In this document: positions 11,628-23,615 of the stretch, piece by piece
Numbering within the stretch: position 1 is the first letter of the stretch
Layout: each line of letters opens with the position of its first letter
From: Fragum whitleyi
Taxonomy: Eukaryota; Mollusca; Bivalvia; Cardiida; Cardiidae
Assembly (NCBI GenBank): GCA_948146395.1
Contig: OX411544.1
Coordinates: forward strand, 94,413,232 to 94,477,231
DNA length: 64,000 bases
Direction of reading: 5' to 3'
The notes under the pieces: model-generated
Databases searched by the model: none
What the model was told of the DNA's origin: nothing
Seen by the model: the letters and a program-made list of their open reading frames with translations, nothing else
Position numbers and translations under genes: made by a program

Positions 11628-12365
11628 ATCACGCTGTAACTAAGAGGGTTTAGAATAAAACCGTTGATTGTTGTTTGAATTTATGAAACTAAAAGCATAA
11701 TTGTTTTCGTATCGTATAATTGTACATCATTATGCTTAAAAGTAAAGATTTTACAAAAATAACAAACAATTTGTTTGGTACTATTGCGCGAGCCAGGTTA
11801 CAAAATAGTTACAAGTGTACTCAAAATTATTTTATGAAACCAAATTTTAAGGGAATCAGACTGCACAAAACATACGGGACATAACTTGATCAAATAAAAT
11901 TAAAATATATGGATTTTCTCAAAATATATATTTTAATATTTTTTTGAAAAATCATCTTAATGAACTTCCTCTCCTCTTTAGATATTTATCTTAACACTTT
12001 GTGAAAAGACTTACTTAGCTTTCAATTGTAAGGATAAATACGTACATTTGTATATAATTAAGCTTTACAATATAACAAAATCCAATGCATTTTTTGACAA
12101 TTGTGGAAAAGGATTCCGTTAGGTAAAAATGCAATTCTCTGAAAACACCTGTTAAATATACGAAATTGAAAAAAAAAATATAAAAAGAAACATTTGGTAA
12201 TGTACCGAATTCAAAAAAGATTAGTTCAAAACATTTGGGCTTATAAAGTCATGAAAATGACTCTTATGAAAGATCAAATACGATTTCTGACGAGTTTCAT
12301 GCATCTTCACATAGCGAGCATTTGATTCACGTCTAGAGCCGCGCTTCTCGTTAAATTACACCACA
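11628..12365. other. No gene recognised
   Basis: Very AT-rich, with no repeat shared elsewhere in the window that I could see and no coding signal. Confidence 0.45.
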
Positions 12366-12555
<190 letters not shown>

Positions 12556-12777
12556 CCAACTGATTAGAAAATCAAATTTTATTTATCCTTTTAGTTGACT
12601 AAGAAATATCCAAAAATATTATCAATAGGGCTGGCTTACTTTGAAATTGACTGATTTTTTATGTTTCAAACATTCCGAAAAATGTTTGTTCCGTTGTTCC
12701 AGACATTTTCATTGCACCCTTAAAGGAAAAGGTTAAAATTATCACTACATTTAGGAAAGATGATAAAAGCACTTCTC

Positions 12778-12810
<33 letters not shown>

Positions 12811-12854
12811 AACAAAAATATGTGATCGGCGGAGGGAAGCAGGGTGTGATGTTA

Positions 12855-13280
12855 CAGTTAACAACATTGTCAAATTGACAAGATGAATGAGTTTGGAATG
12901 AAATTTAGTGAGTGTGATGCGAGTTTTGAATAAAATTTAAGGGAAGTAATCCAATATCGCTAATTTTGTTCAAGATGAACAAGATGAGCGATATGTATTA
13001 CCTCCCTTAAATAAATAATGCAAACAAGTTCTATTAATAGCTGCATATTTCTTCAAGAACCAATCAGACGCTCATAATTTCAATTATTTCAGTAAAATTG
13101 CCATTTTTTCCTTACTGTACTTATTTTGAATGATGAGGTTGGTCTTGTACTTTTAGTAATTTTGAATGTATTTAAACGGTATGAGTGAGTGATTTGAATT
13201 ATTGAATGAATGATTGGAGCGCTGAGTGAACGATTTAGAATGATTTTGATTGAATATCAATCTCACGATGAAACTAACTG
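12855..13280 (+). mobile_element. CAGTTA family MITE, copy A3 (TA flanked)
   Basis: Starts CAGTTAACAACATTG and ends CTCACGATGAAACTAACTG, with TA immediately outside each end (12853-12854 and 13281-13282). The interior shows the shared AAGGGAAGTAATCCAATATCGC block and its inverse ATGTATTACCTCCCTT. This copy helps define the family ends. Confidence 0.8.
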
Positions 13281-14272
13281 TACATGCCCCCTTTTTTCGG
13301 AAATCGTCAAAGAAGGTGACAGTTGGTCATACAGAACCCGATTGCTTTTACCCATTGACCTTACTATTTTGTGAAAATAAAAAGGGGCCAGTTTCGTTGA
13401 TTATTATATTTATAACGCAATTCTCATTAATAAAACAGTGTTATTACTCGTGGAAATCGTACGAAAAGGAATATTGCTATAGGATTCAACAACATAGGAT
13501 TGAGTTGTGGTAAGACAGACAGACAGACAGACATATTTATTTTGACGTATACAGGTAGTACATAGTCACAATACATATGCATATAATGATTTGTCACGTT
13601 TTTAACAAACAGTGGAACACATATATACATAGGAATAATCGGAAGGTTGCATGTTAAAGGATACCTGCTGAAAAAATGTAGAAATGAGGATTATCAATCT
13701 CTAATAACATCAATTGACACTGACGATAATATTATTTCTTCATGACAAAGCTTCTTTGATAAATCTCGAAATCTTTAAAAGTTCGGACTTATCTCTTGAG
13801 CAAATTAATTTGATATATTTAAAATCACAGGTAAGCACAGCTTGAAAAGGTCGACATGTTTTAAATTAGCGATGTAGGAACTAAATTACCTGAGAGAAAT
13901 CACTTTTCCTAAAAAGGAAATACTCTGTCATTTTCCGGTCTCTCACAGCGCTAACATAATTGTTTTTAAGACGTGGTCATAGGAAACGTTTAGTTTACCA
14001 TTAAGGTCATAGGTAATTGTTTCATGTTCCAATTTCTATCATAAGCATGTAGATAAATGTTATATATAAGACTGATAGATATTTCAACCGATATGACAAA
14101 GTTTGAAAATTTAGTTTATATAACAACATACATGTATATGACAATTTTACGAATTGTCTACGAAACGATTGCTTGTGATTTTGTGTTATTTTGTTTTCGA
14201 TATGTTTTTAATATTTTTGTGATACTTTACGCTAGACAGGACAATATAGGTAGAACGAAATCAGCCGACCCT
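13281..14272. other. No gene recognised; short (CAGA)n
   Basis: A (CAGA) run at 13513-13533 is the only simple feature. The frames present are unbiased. Confidence 0.4.
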
Positions 14273-14445
14273 GGGGCCCGTTTCAATAAGCTTCTTACGA
14301 AAAAGTTAATCGTAAGTCAAAATCAAAATTTGTTCCTGGTGTTTTTGTTCATTGTTAGATTCTGTCTTGCAATATCTCATTTGAAATCGTCTTTAGAAGA
14401 CGATTCCAATGAGATGATGCATGGCAGAGTTCTATATTTAGTTAT
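14273..14445 (+). mobile_element. GGGGCCCGTTT palindromic MITE, partial copy
   Basis: Left end GGGGCCCGTTTCAATAAG, then the family blocks TCGTAAGTCAAAATC, ATTCTGTCTTGC and ATCTCATTTGAAATCGTC. The right arm is lost. Full copies are at 26321-26568 and 49606-49846. It overlaps a 168-codon open frame (14057-14563), which I therefore consider non-genic. Confidence 0.6.
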
Positions 14446-14776
14446 TTCTGTCGTCGGAGTCGTCGGTAATCAAGTTAGAGCGTCTGTTAAAATAGATGAC
14501 GGAATTTTAGATTGTTCCTGTCTGAATTCGCCGACGATAATGGGTATCTATTTATTTATATAGGCTACATGTATACGGAATTTGTATATCTTTCTGTTTT
14601 TACCTTTCCAGACAGAAAAAAGGTTGTAATTTGAGATTTTCTTTTGTGTCCCCGCGTTGACAGATCGGCGTATATTGATTAACTGATGTTTATCCGTCCG
14701 TTTGTCTGTCTGCGATGGCAAAACACGATAACTTAAAATTTTCCCATAATTTTCAGAACCCAATCAATTAACAACA

Positions 14777-15032
14777 GGGCTCGTATTGAGCCTTAAATCA
14801 GGGGTTTGACCCTCAAAAATCTGACGATATCCTATTTTGACCCTTAGAAATTATTCCGAAAAAGTTGTAAGGGTCAAAACTTGGTTTTATTACTCAATTT
14901 TTCAATGATGTATCTTGTATGCCCGTGCTTTTTGGAAATATACTGATTATTTTTTTCCCTAAATGTTATTACTGCAAAAGGTCAATTCACAATGAAAAAT
15001 GTAAAATACTACACACAATTTGCCTTTTCTAT

Positions 15033-15066
<34 letters not shown>

Positions 15067-15127
15067 CCCAGAATATCATGTTTTATGAGTCAATGAGTCC
15101 TCAATTTCAAACACTAGGACGAGCCCC
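14777..15127. mobile_element. GGGCTCGT inverted-repeat element
   Basis: It is bounded by GGGCTCGT and ACGAGCCC. It contains a small TTTGACCCTCA..AGGGTCAAAAC inverted repeat and a T-rich/GT tract at 15031-15066. A relative with the ends AAGGCTCGTGG and ACAAGTCTTG is inserted at 18781-19184. Confidence 0.45.
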
Positions 15128-16420
15128 GTTACAGTGCTATTATTTGACATGAAAGTTCCTCTCACCAAACCGTATCTATGAAGGCCAAGGTGAATGTCAT
15201 CTAACAAGGTCAACTCTCAAGGTCAAACTTCAGAAAAAATGCTGTCTCGGGAGCTTAAGTATTTTCCGCGAATATATAGTTGCAAACAAATACATTGTTA
15301 ACCCATATATTATTCCCAATGTCTTTTTTTGCCTTGATGGACAAAAATGAACCAGCCCGAGTAGCTTAGCCGACAGAACGTCCGAATCCAAACCTCCATT
15401 TAACTGCATGCTTCGATCTCTTGGCTAACTGATTCGGATGAGACGTGTAATTACTTCGTACTATTTAACATGGTGTTGGTTAAATAATGAGGTAGATCTA
15501 ATCAGTAGTTTCCTTTTGTGTCCGTTAAAAACTAACCCGTTTCCGCGGACGGAAGTAGATCAACGGGCAAATGCTACGAAAGCAACGTAAAAGAACTGAA
15601 ATGCGTATAGGTTATATAGATCTACTGTTCCGTTAGGAAAAACAATGAAGATGTCGTGTTATAGGTATGACAATACAATTAACAGGTCAACTTAACAAGG
15701 ACATTTCGTTGAACAATGATGGCCATTTTATTGTCCGACCTATTTTATGGCTTAAACTAAAATCCCCACTAATGTCATATGAGAGCGTGCAAGGAACCAT
15801 TTTCCGGATCGGAACCACCAATTAGGTCACGACTTCCGTGTACTGGGAGCAGCCAATCACACGACCGCTTTCAAACACGTGTCGCGTGCCCTAAGCCAAC
15901 AATCTTTTCCCAATCTTTTATTTAATCATTTATTTCCCAAAGCGTTTTCTTTTATTTCTTCAATCGAGTAGCCTACATTTACGGCATGGAAAAACAATGT
16001 TTGATAAAATTTTATAAACAGAATAATTTACGATTGAAAATATTTTCTACGGTAAAAGCTTTAAACTTGAACTACTGTTCCTTTAACTCAAAATGAAAAC
16101 TGAAGTTTAAAATCAGCTTTTTCGTGCACTATAGGGCTATATGGCTATAATATAGAGAACACGTTTTTTCACCAAATACCCCTTCACAATTCACTCAGGC
16201 TGCTCCCATTGTGCGCTGTTAGATCTAAAATTGACAACATACTATAAAGTGTTAGAGTAACCAGAAAAATAACTATACTATTACTAGCAATCGCATATGA
16301 AATCACATAGATTCAAACGGAGAGATCATGTTTACATTTTATCCGCCATAAAACAGAATTAACGAAGAACCATCGGAAATACCCTACACCCTACACCGCC
16401 CAGCAAACATTTTTTTTAAA
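15128..16420. other. Intergenic; tRNA-like remnant and CCAAT/CACGTG cluster
   Basis: At 15353-15432 a GAGTAGCTTAGCCGACAG block and TGCTTCGATCTC are spaced like A and B boxes, probably a decayed SINE head. At 15845-15900, AGCCAATCA and ACACGTGT lie close together in a locally CpG-richer stretch. That could be promoter-like, but no gene start follows within reach. Confidence 0.3.
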
Positions 16421-16906
16421 GCTTAGCCACGGACGCCGTACGGTATCGCCACCTGCATTTTTTGTTTGATGTTTTAGACGTCGAACTGTATTATTTTCTA
16501 TGACGCATATGTTCATCGTGCTATGCCCGCACGGATTTTAATAAACCGGTCACAAAAATCGTTATGATGCTCAAGCATCAATAGCAATGTTATGGAGAGG
16601 TTATCGTGCGATCCCCGTCAGGAAACTGTGCGAAAAATCAAATAAATCTACTGTAGATCGTACGGCCGCTGTAGGGTCTTCGTGCAGTGACCGCAAGAAA
16701 ACCGTGCGATTATACGAAAAAGACTCACAAGCCAGACATCGCACGTTTTAGTCTCTGTGCGACGACTTTCTGAAGCCTTTACGACATGTCTACAGGCTGC
16801 GGTCTGCGTGCGGCTTTACGATTTTCAAAATTGTGAATAACTTTTTTTATATTTATGCGATGATTGCACGGACACCGCATACCGCCGCAGTGTCTGCAGA
16901 TATATA
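16421..16906. other. GTGCG-rich repetitive stretch
   Basis: Short words such as GTGCGA, CGTGCG, CGCACGG and TCGCACG recur on both strands. Such density is often seen in the subterminal regions of DNA transposons. No ends could be fixed. Confidence 0.35.
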
Positions 16907-17098
16907 GGGCCAACTTATTTCTCGCCCGCTTTCGGGTCGGGTGTAGACTGGTCTCACTGTCGAATATCAGAATAGCCTGTTCTAGGCTATTCTGATAGTC
17001 GATATGTGGACCAGTCTAGAGCTTGTAGCCCGCTTTCTGAGAGATACTCTGATAATGCGGGCAGCAGTACCCACCCGGGGTCAGAAATAAGTTGGCCC
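16907..17098. mobile_element. GGGCCAACTTATTTCT MITE
   Basis: The inverted ends GGGCCAACTTATTTCT and AGAAATAAGTTGGCCC are exact. Within it, a long hairpin pairs AGACTGGTC..CAGAATAGCC with GGCTATTCTG..GACCAGTCT (about 16945-17020). About 190 bp and non-coding. Confidence 0.75.
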
Positions 17099-17150
17099 AT
17101 AAAGTCTTACAACAGTTTTCTCTCCCCCCACCCCCACCCCCATATTTGTA

Positions 17151-17590
17151 CAGTTTACAACATCGTGAAATTGACAAGATGAATGATTTTGAAATGATTT
17201 TGGAATGAAATTGAATGAGTCTGTGGAGCGAGTTTTGATTGAAATTAAAGGGGGCGTAATCCAATATCGCTAATTTTGTTCAAGATTAACAAAATAAGCG
17301 ATATGTATTACCCCCTTTTAATAAAAATGCATACAAGTTCTATAAAAAGCTGCATATTTCTTCAAGAACCAATCTGACGCTCATAGTTTCAATTGTGTCA
17401 GTCAAATCGACTTTTTTTTCCTAACTATACTTATTTTGAATGAAGATGTTGATCATATATTTTAAGTGATTTTGGAACGTTTTTTTGAATGGTATGAAAA
17501 TGTGATTTGAATAAATGAATGGAGCACTAGGTGAACGATTATGAATGGTTTTTATTAAGATGAATGTCAATTTCATGATGTAACCAACTG
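17151..17590 (+). mobile_element. CAGTTA family MITE, copy A4 (TA flanked)
   Basis: Starts CAGTTTACAACATCGTG and ends TTTCATGATGTAACCAACTG, with TA outside both ends. The same interior as A3, including the inverted GTAATCCAATATCGC / GCGATATGTATTACC pair around TTTTGTTC. Confidence 0.8.
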
Positions 17591-17597
17591 TACCCTG

Positions 17598-18083
17598 AGC
17601 TTTCCGTCACGTGTACACGAGATCAGCCGGCAGCTCAATCGGGAACCCTCGGCGATTCTACGGAAAAGACATCGGGAATATTACTGGCGCAGTCATGAAA
17701 GCGCGTCATTTCGCTCGTTGGTTTTTATGACGTCACAAACATAAATGATCCCACAGTGGGTGGTGTTGCACAAAACAAACCCAACAAAAAATAATAGGGG
17801 TCATATAATAATATGAAAACAAAACGCAGTGTTTCACTGCGTATTGTTAAACAAATCAAAATATGCCGAAAGATTTCCACACAGATGATCGGAAAGGGTT
17901 AACATAATGTGATTTTTCATTAAGCGTATTAAATAACCGAAGTACGATCTGAGGCCGAATTACCTAAAATATGACCCAAAATCACTACACTTACCATCGA
18001 GGTACTTTCCAGATTACGGAAAAGTCCGAGCAATGTTCCGAATGAAGCTTTCTGTCACGTGTACACGAGATCAGCTGGCAGCT
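17598..18083 (+). mobile_element. CGGGAACCCTCGG family, copy R4, between 38-bp direct repeats
   Basis: The family body (17636-18045) has the standard blocks. It is flanked by two 38-bp direct repeats that differ at only two positions (17598-17635 and 18046-18083), both containing GTCACGTGTACACGAGATCAG. Either these are an unusually long duplication formed around the element or remnants of a larger tandem unit. Confidence 0.6.
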
Positions 18084-18622
18084 AGGACAACACTAATTAA
18101 GTATTAATCAAGGTTACATGATGTTGGGATATAACATAAGAACATAAGATGACCATTTGGCACGTAACGATTGTTATACACTTGGTAATACTTAACATAT
18201 CTTATGTGACTGACTGCTTAACTTACTTTGCTGTATGTATCATTTTTTATTTATCTATCTATTTTTTTTTATTTTTTTATTATTTTTTTTCAAGAATAGG
18301 AAGGGGGGTGTAGAGAGAGAGAATCTGGACATTTTCAAGGGCGCTTTTGAAAACAAACAAACAAAACAAAACAAAACAAAAAATACAAAAAAGTGCAGTC
18401 ATAGAAACGATGATAAGAATTGATGCGAGCTACTTACATTATTTTTTCGACATGAATAAAGAATACTCAAGTTGAAAGGAATTGTTGACATCATGTGAAA
18501 GTAAATTACGATCTACAACAAATAAATTAAACGTTTTAAAATCTTTAGGAGAAATAGTTATTGGTCATTCCACTTGTGACGCCTTGAGTTCTGAAATGTC
18601 TATTTTATGACAGAATAAGATT
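18084..18622. other. No gene recognised
   Basis: Contains T-rich and (AAAAC)n stretches (18240-18290, 18350-18390) and nothing codingly plausible. Confidence 0.4.
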
Positions 18623-19338
18623 TCTTTAATGCTTTTCGGAGGATTAAGGATAAATAACAATAGTTTATCATTTGATGAAGTCATCAACATTCAAGTTAAA
18701 TAACCAAAATATTATACTGTTTTCGTTCATTTCATCCTTTTTAAAGATATCTTAGCGGAGCCAAAAAAGCAAATGACGCAAGGCTCGTGGTTGACCATTG
18801 AAACAGAGTTTTGACTCCCAAAAATCCTATTTTGACCCCCCCCCCTCCAATAAGGAAAAAAGTTCCTTCAGGGGGTCATTTTGACCCACAAATTTCCAGT
18901 GGTGCAACTTATGCAATACAAAAGACAACATAGATCAATTGTTTTCTTCATACTATAACAAAAGATCTATATAAATGAAACAACATAAACAATATGCTGT
19001 GTGTAGTGTGTCTACACTTTATTGTTAATGTTGTTTCATTTATATAGATTACTTTAAAGGCTGATAAGTTTTCAGATTTCGCTCTTTTTCTAACCCCTTA
19101 CACAAACAGTGTTGGCCCCCAGAATTTTATATTCAAGGGATCAATGACTCCCAGATTTAAAAAAGCTAACACAAGTCTTGTGACATCATGACGTTACGCA
19201 AACCAATAACATGAAGGATCTTTTCTTGACCAACAGAAATTATATTAAACATTGTGGCTTCGCTGCCCACGAAAATATAACTTAATATGTTGTTCACTCA
19301 ATGAAATAAAAATCGATCTTCCACTGAAACAAGATAGA
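18623..19338 (+). mobile_element. TTCTTTAATGC two-hairpin element, copy B1, split by a nested insertion
   Basis: 18623-18780 matches the left part of the family (TTCTTTAATGCTTTTCGG, AATAACAATAGTTTATCA, TGTTTTCGTTCATTTCATCC). 19247-19338 matches the right end (GAAAATATAACTTAATATG, TTGTTCACTCAATGAAAT, ATCGATCTTCCACTGAAAC). Between them lies a GGCTCGT..ACAAGTCTTG element (about 18781-19184), apparently inserted later. Confidence 0.55.
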
Positions 19339-19541
19339 TAATTTCAATTTTAATTTCAAAACTAGGACAGCTTTCAACCTTTCATATGAATGATTCAGGT
19401 TTGGACAGTCACGGAATTAATAATTACCAAATAAAAACCAAAACCCAATTCTTAAATAAAGGAGGGCATCATTTTACTTTTTTCAGGTCAATTTCTCAAA
19501 GCTTACTATATTCGCTATTCAAAAAGGAAAATGGTTTCTGA

Positions 19542-19622
19542 ACATATCTATATACCAAGGGTTTCAGTACATATCTATATACCAAGGGTTTTCGTACATA
19601 TCTATATACCGAGTGTTTAAAT
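19542..19622. repeat. 3 x 27-bp minisatellite
   Basis: ACATATCTATATACC starts at 19542, 19569 and 19596, an exact 27-bp period with minor drift in the third unit. Confidence 0.85.
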
Positions 19623-19806
19623 ATGAATGAAGACCTCAATCAAGATTGACTTCTGTTTAACTATTCCAGGATAGTTTATTGCCTTCTAGGTATAAAGCAT
19701 TGGCGGAACTTTTGACAGAAATGTTACATAAAAGCACTGCCTGAAAACTAGGTTAAAGTGCTAGTTTGTCTACATTTTTCTCCCCATGCATGTAATTGTT
19801 ATACTA

Positions 19807-20250
19807 CAGCTAACAGAATCGTGAAATTGACACTCATTCCTATCAAAACCCGTCGAAATCGCTCACTCAGCGCTCCGTCCATTCATTCCAAACACTCACT
19901 CAAATCATTCAAAAACGCTCCAAACTCATCGAAAAAGATACAATCAACAACTTCATTCGAAAAAATAAAAATAGAGAAAAAAAAAATGAAAATTTTACTG
20001 ACATAATTGAAATTAAAAGCGTCTGATTGGTTTTTGAAGAAATGGACAGCTACTTTTTTAGAACTTAGACGCATATTTTATCAAAGGGAGGTAATGAATA
20101 TTACTAATTTTGTTCATCCTGAACAAAATTAGCGGTATTGGATTACCTTCCCTAAATTTCACTCAAAAATCGCTCCACAAACTCATTCAATTTCATTCCA
20201 AAATAATTCCAAAATCATTCACCTTGTCAATTTTACGATATTGTTAACTG
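19807..20250 (-). mobile_element. CAGTTA family MITE, copy A5 (TA flanked)
   Basis: Starts CAGCTAACAGAATCGTG and ends CAATTTTACGATATTGTTAACTG, with TA outside both ends. The interior is the reverse complement of A3 and A4. Confidence 0.8.
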
Positions 20251-20490
20251 TAAATCGATCCAAGGAAGACAAAATTTGTCTAAAACCTACATACAGAGAT
20301 TTTAAAATAACATCCGCTTTTAAAATACAAATTAACTTGGAAAATATATCAAATATTCACACATAAATATGCCGTCTTTACACTTATGCATACATGTACT
20401 TATCAAAGAGATGCGAGTAGAATGAAATTCGTATAATTTGTAAAGTAATTCATGAACACTAAAACATAAAATCGTTCGACAGGAAACTGC

Positions 20491-20617
20491 TCTGCGCTCA
20501 GGAAAACAAAACTCTACAAACTGATTGCCAATTTCACCAGCTTTGCATGCAATTGCATGTACAGATCGGGGTTTAATAAGCAAACAATTTTCACCGTTTT
20601 GTCATCCTGTACACTAG
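20491..20617. mobile_element. TGCGTTCAGGA palindromic MITE, copy D2
   Basis: Ends TCTGCGCTCAGGA and TCATCCTGTACAC, centre CAGCTTTGCATGCAA. This is the most diverged member and its right half is degraded. Confidence 0.5.
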
Positions 20618-21001
20618 ACTGGTGTTTCATAAAAGATGAAACAATAAATTAAAAAAATATATATATGAACTTACAGTAACTACAAACTTTTGTCGCCTGA
20701 CGACGAAATTATTGATTTCTATGACATTACAAGTACAAATCGAGCAATGATCTCTTAATTTGAAGGCCGGCCATTTTAATGCTGACCCCCGGCATTATGA
20801 CCGAGACCAGTGTATCGTGACGCGATGAAAGGGAAACCATTAAATGGACTGGAACACCACTTTAATTGTTAATGTAGACTTTAAAAAAAGAAGTAGCAAA
20901 CCAGTCCCTTGGGAAATCGATTTTAACTAATGACAGAATCTCAGTTATAAAATGCTGTTTCATGTTATATAAATTACCTATTCCGATTAAGGTTCAATCC
21001 A

Positions 21002-21133
21002 GCCCTGCGTTCAGGATCACCAAACGGTGCAAACAGTTTTCCAATCGTACCACGCTTTGCACGTGCACTTGCGTGCAAAGCGGGAAACAATTCGAAAACT
21101 GTTTGCACCGTTTGCTGATCCTGAACGACGGGC
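21002..21133. mobile_element. TGCGTTCAGGA palindromic MITE, copy D3
   Basis: A well-preserved palindrome: CCCTGCGTTCAGGATCA against TGATCCTGAACGACGGG, with CGCTTTGCACG and CGTGCAAAGCG at the centre. Open frames on both strands across it result from the palindrome. Confidence 0.75.
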
Positions 21134-21765
21134 AGAATTGGCGAGTCGCAGTTGTCAATCAAAATTTGACTTATCCATGAAATCATTCATTAAATCATAA
21201 GAAATGATGAGAATAATGGTTGGTCGTTGTTGTTTTTTACCATGGAAAAATGAAACGGAAACCTAATCACGCTACATGTGACTTCACGAAGCGAGTTCAT
21301 ACGCCGCTATACGTTTTCTGTCATATCTTCATGAAAACTACATTCTCTTCATTTCTTTTGATTGAATGACTTCGAGTGAAGAAAAACCTTCAGGCTAAAA
21401 ATAACATCCTGAGAATTCCGTAAAATGTCATTTTGAACAGTCACGCGAAAAGAGACTATATGGGAAGCGCATAAAGTGTCGCCCCTTGTCAGCCTGCGCG
21501 GATTGTAGGGTAAAAACCTTTCGCACTTTTCTAATTTTTGCAAGGATAAGGTTTTAATTTGTTAGTGCTTCCAATAAGTAGAGCGTTCACCATACTTGGT
21601 AAGAAAAAGGTGGAACTGAACTTTTGTCGAACATTCGCTCAACACTCTCAACTTTAAAAATGACTATTAACACTAATTTAAGGCAGATTTAAAGTTGAAT
21701 CATCACCTACATTATTCTTTTCAATCAAAATTCTTAAAGGAACGGCAAAAAATGTTAGGTCCTGT

Positions 21766-22739
21766 TTAAGGTTCATGTAAAGTGTTTGAGACCCAATATC
21801 TAGGGCACTTCATTAGCCAAGAAAAAGCACTATGTCCAGGTATATTATATATCAAAATGAAGCTATTCGTGAGCACAAGCAGTTAGGCAACATAAAACCA
21901 CCATAGCTATAGCGGTATAGCCAAAACATTGTGGAAAAGGGTCATTTTGTACAGAACAAGCAACTGCATGACGGTTGCATAAAATTGCCCCATATTTTAA
22001 CAAAGTATAGTCTGAAGTACCATCCAGGTAGTGCTACAACCTTAGATATAAAACTCAGTCTCAAAAGGCTCTTTTGAAACAATCAATTTCCATTTATTTT
22101 GTCAACATACATGTCAAACCGGTTTGTTCTGTTTTCAATATAGATGTTAGGTATGGTGCAACATCACACCATAATATTGTGAAATATTTTCTGCGATTAT
22201 TTCAAATTATAGTTTTTTTAAATTCAATGATCTACAATATTACTATATATTTATCATTCTGTGAAATAGAAATTGATATATTGCTTAACAACCTTACAGG
22301 TATGTAAACAATTAATGTCTATTTATGTTGTGATAACACACCATACCCTAAAAAGATCTACACATTTACAAAATTAGAATGACATATATGACATATGTGT
22401 TTATAAAATAAGTCAAAATAAATTGCTTGCATAACTACGTTTTTGGGTTGAGTTTTATACCAATGGTTGTAGCACTACCTGGATGGTACTTTAGGCTAGA
22501 CTTTGTTAAAATATGAGCCAATTTTATCCAACAGTCATGCAGTTGCTTGTTCTGTACAAAGTGATCCTTTTCCACAATGTTTTGGCTATACCGCTATAGT
22601 TATAACAGTCTTATGTTTTTCAACTGCTTGTGCTCATAAATAGCTTCATTTTGATATATAATATTCTTGGACATACTGCTTTTTCTTGGCAAATGAATGA
22701 CCTTAAAATTGGGTCTCAAACACTTTACATGAACCTTAA
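21766..22739. mobile_element. 974-bp foldback element with 291-bp inverted arms
   Basis: The left arm (21766-22056) begins TTAAGGTTCATGTAAAG and the right arm (22449-22739) ends CTTTACATGAACCTTAA. The arms stay alignable over their whole length, for example GCTATAGCGGTATAGCC against GGCTATACCGCTATAG. The ~390-bp spacer has no recognisable protein. TTAA is present at both ends, as in the smaller TTAAGG family. Confidence 0.8.
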
Positions 22740-23057
22740 TGAGTTAATCGGAGTTAAGCCTGTCAACCAAAATGATATTGAAATATAAATATCACGAGTG
22801 GGCGAATAAAGGCGCGTATATATGTAGGCCTAACTACCCTTTCTCTTCAAGCTTTCGTAACAATGCTTTTGGTCGATCATTTGCGGTAAGAATATTCAAG
22901 CATGTTGATTATTTGAATGTAAAGATAACTAGGTTCAAATCAAGAAATTCAAAATCCCTGAGTAATGATGCCCACACCAGCAAATGATGGTTAAATGGAA
23001 ATAGGTACGGGTTAGTCCGCGGGAGCTTATTCAGTTATATATCATTCGTATGTTATG

Positions 23058-23300
23058 TGATGTTCGTGGTCGAGAGGTAAAACGACAACTTTGAGGCCAA
23101 GAGGATCCGAGTTTGATTCCTGAGGGGAGCTATCGGTCTTGATTCTTTCATTCAAGAGATGAAGAGGGTATTCATTGATTTCATTGAGGTTGAAACTAAA
23201 ATCCTAATCACACTGTATGAATACACGAAGCGGATTCATACATGAGTGTGATTGGGTTTATAATTTCATACAGCTATGAAACAAAAAAATAATCTTTTCA
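23058..23300 (+). mobile_element. tRNA-like SINE head followed by a hairpin element
   Basis: 23063-23130 has an A-box-like GTGGTCGAGAGG and a B-box-like GAGTTTGATTCCTG. From 23150 an inverted repeat opens with AGATGAAGAGGGTAT and closes with AATCTTTTCATCT, similar to the element at 35904-36019. The two are probably unrelated neighbours. Confidence 0.4.
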
Positions 23301-23615
23301 TCTTTACGAGAAATATGTTGAAACCGAACCAAGGTATTTAGCCTGATAACGTTAAACGTTTAACTCTCCAAGTGCCCCCCCCCCTTTCGTACGACGGGTC
23401 ACATTTATAAAATGTTCAAAGAAGGGATGAAGATTAAAAGATTACCCGGGATTACACGTGATTCACTGAAATATTGACATATCGCCAATTGAAAGTAAAT
23501 CAAGGACTTCACTATAACATTATTATGCGTATTGTAATCGTGTATTTAATAACATAAACATACATTTATTTCTTAAGAGAAACTGCCACTGTATAAAAGT
23601 AATTGATTATACATG

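Noticed and set aside
14057..14563. 168-codon frame with hydrophobic stretches
   Set aside because: Overlaps a palindromic MITE whose other copies do not keep the frame, so the apparent membrane segments are fortuitous.
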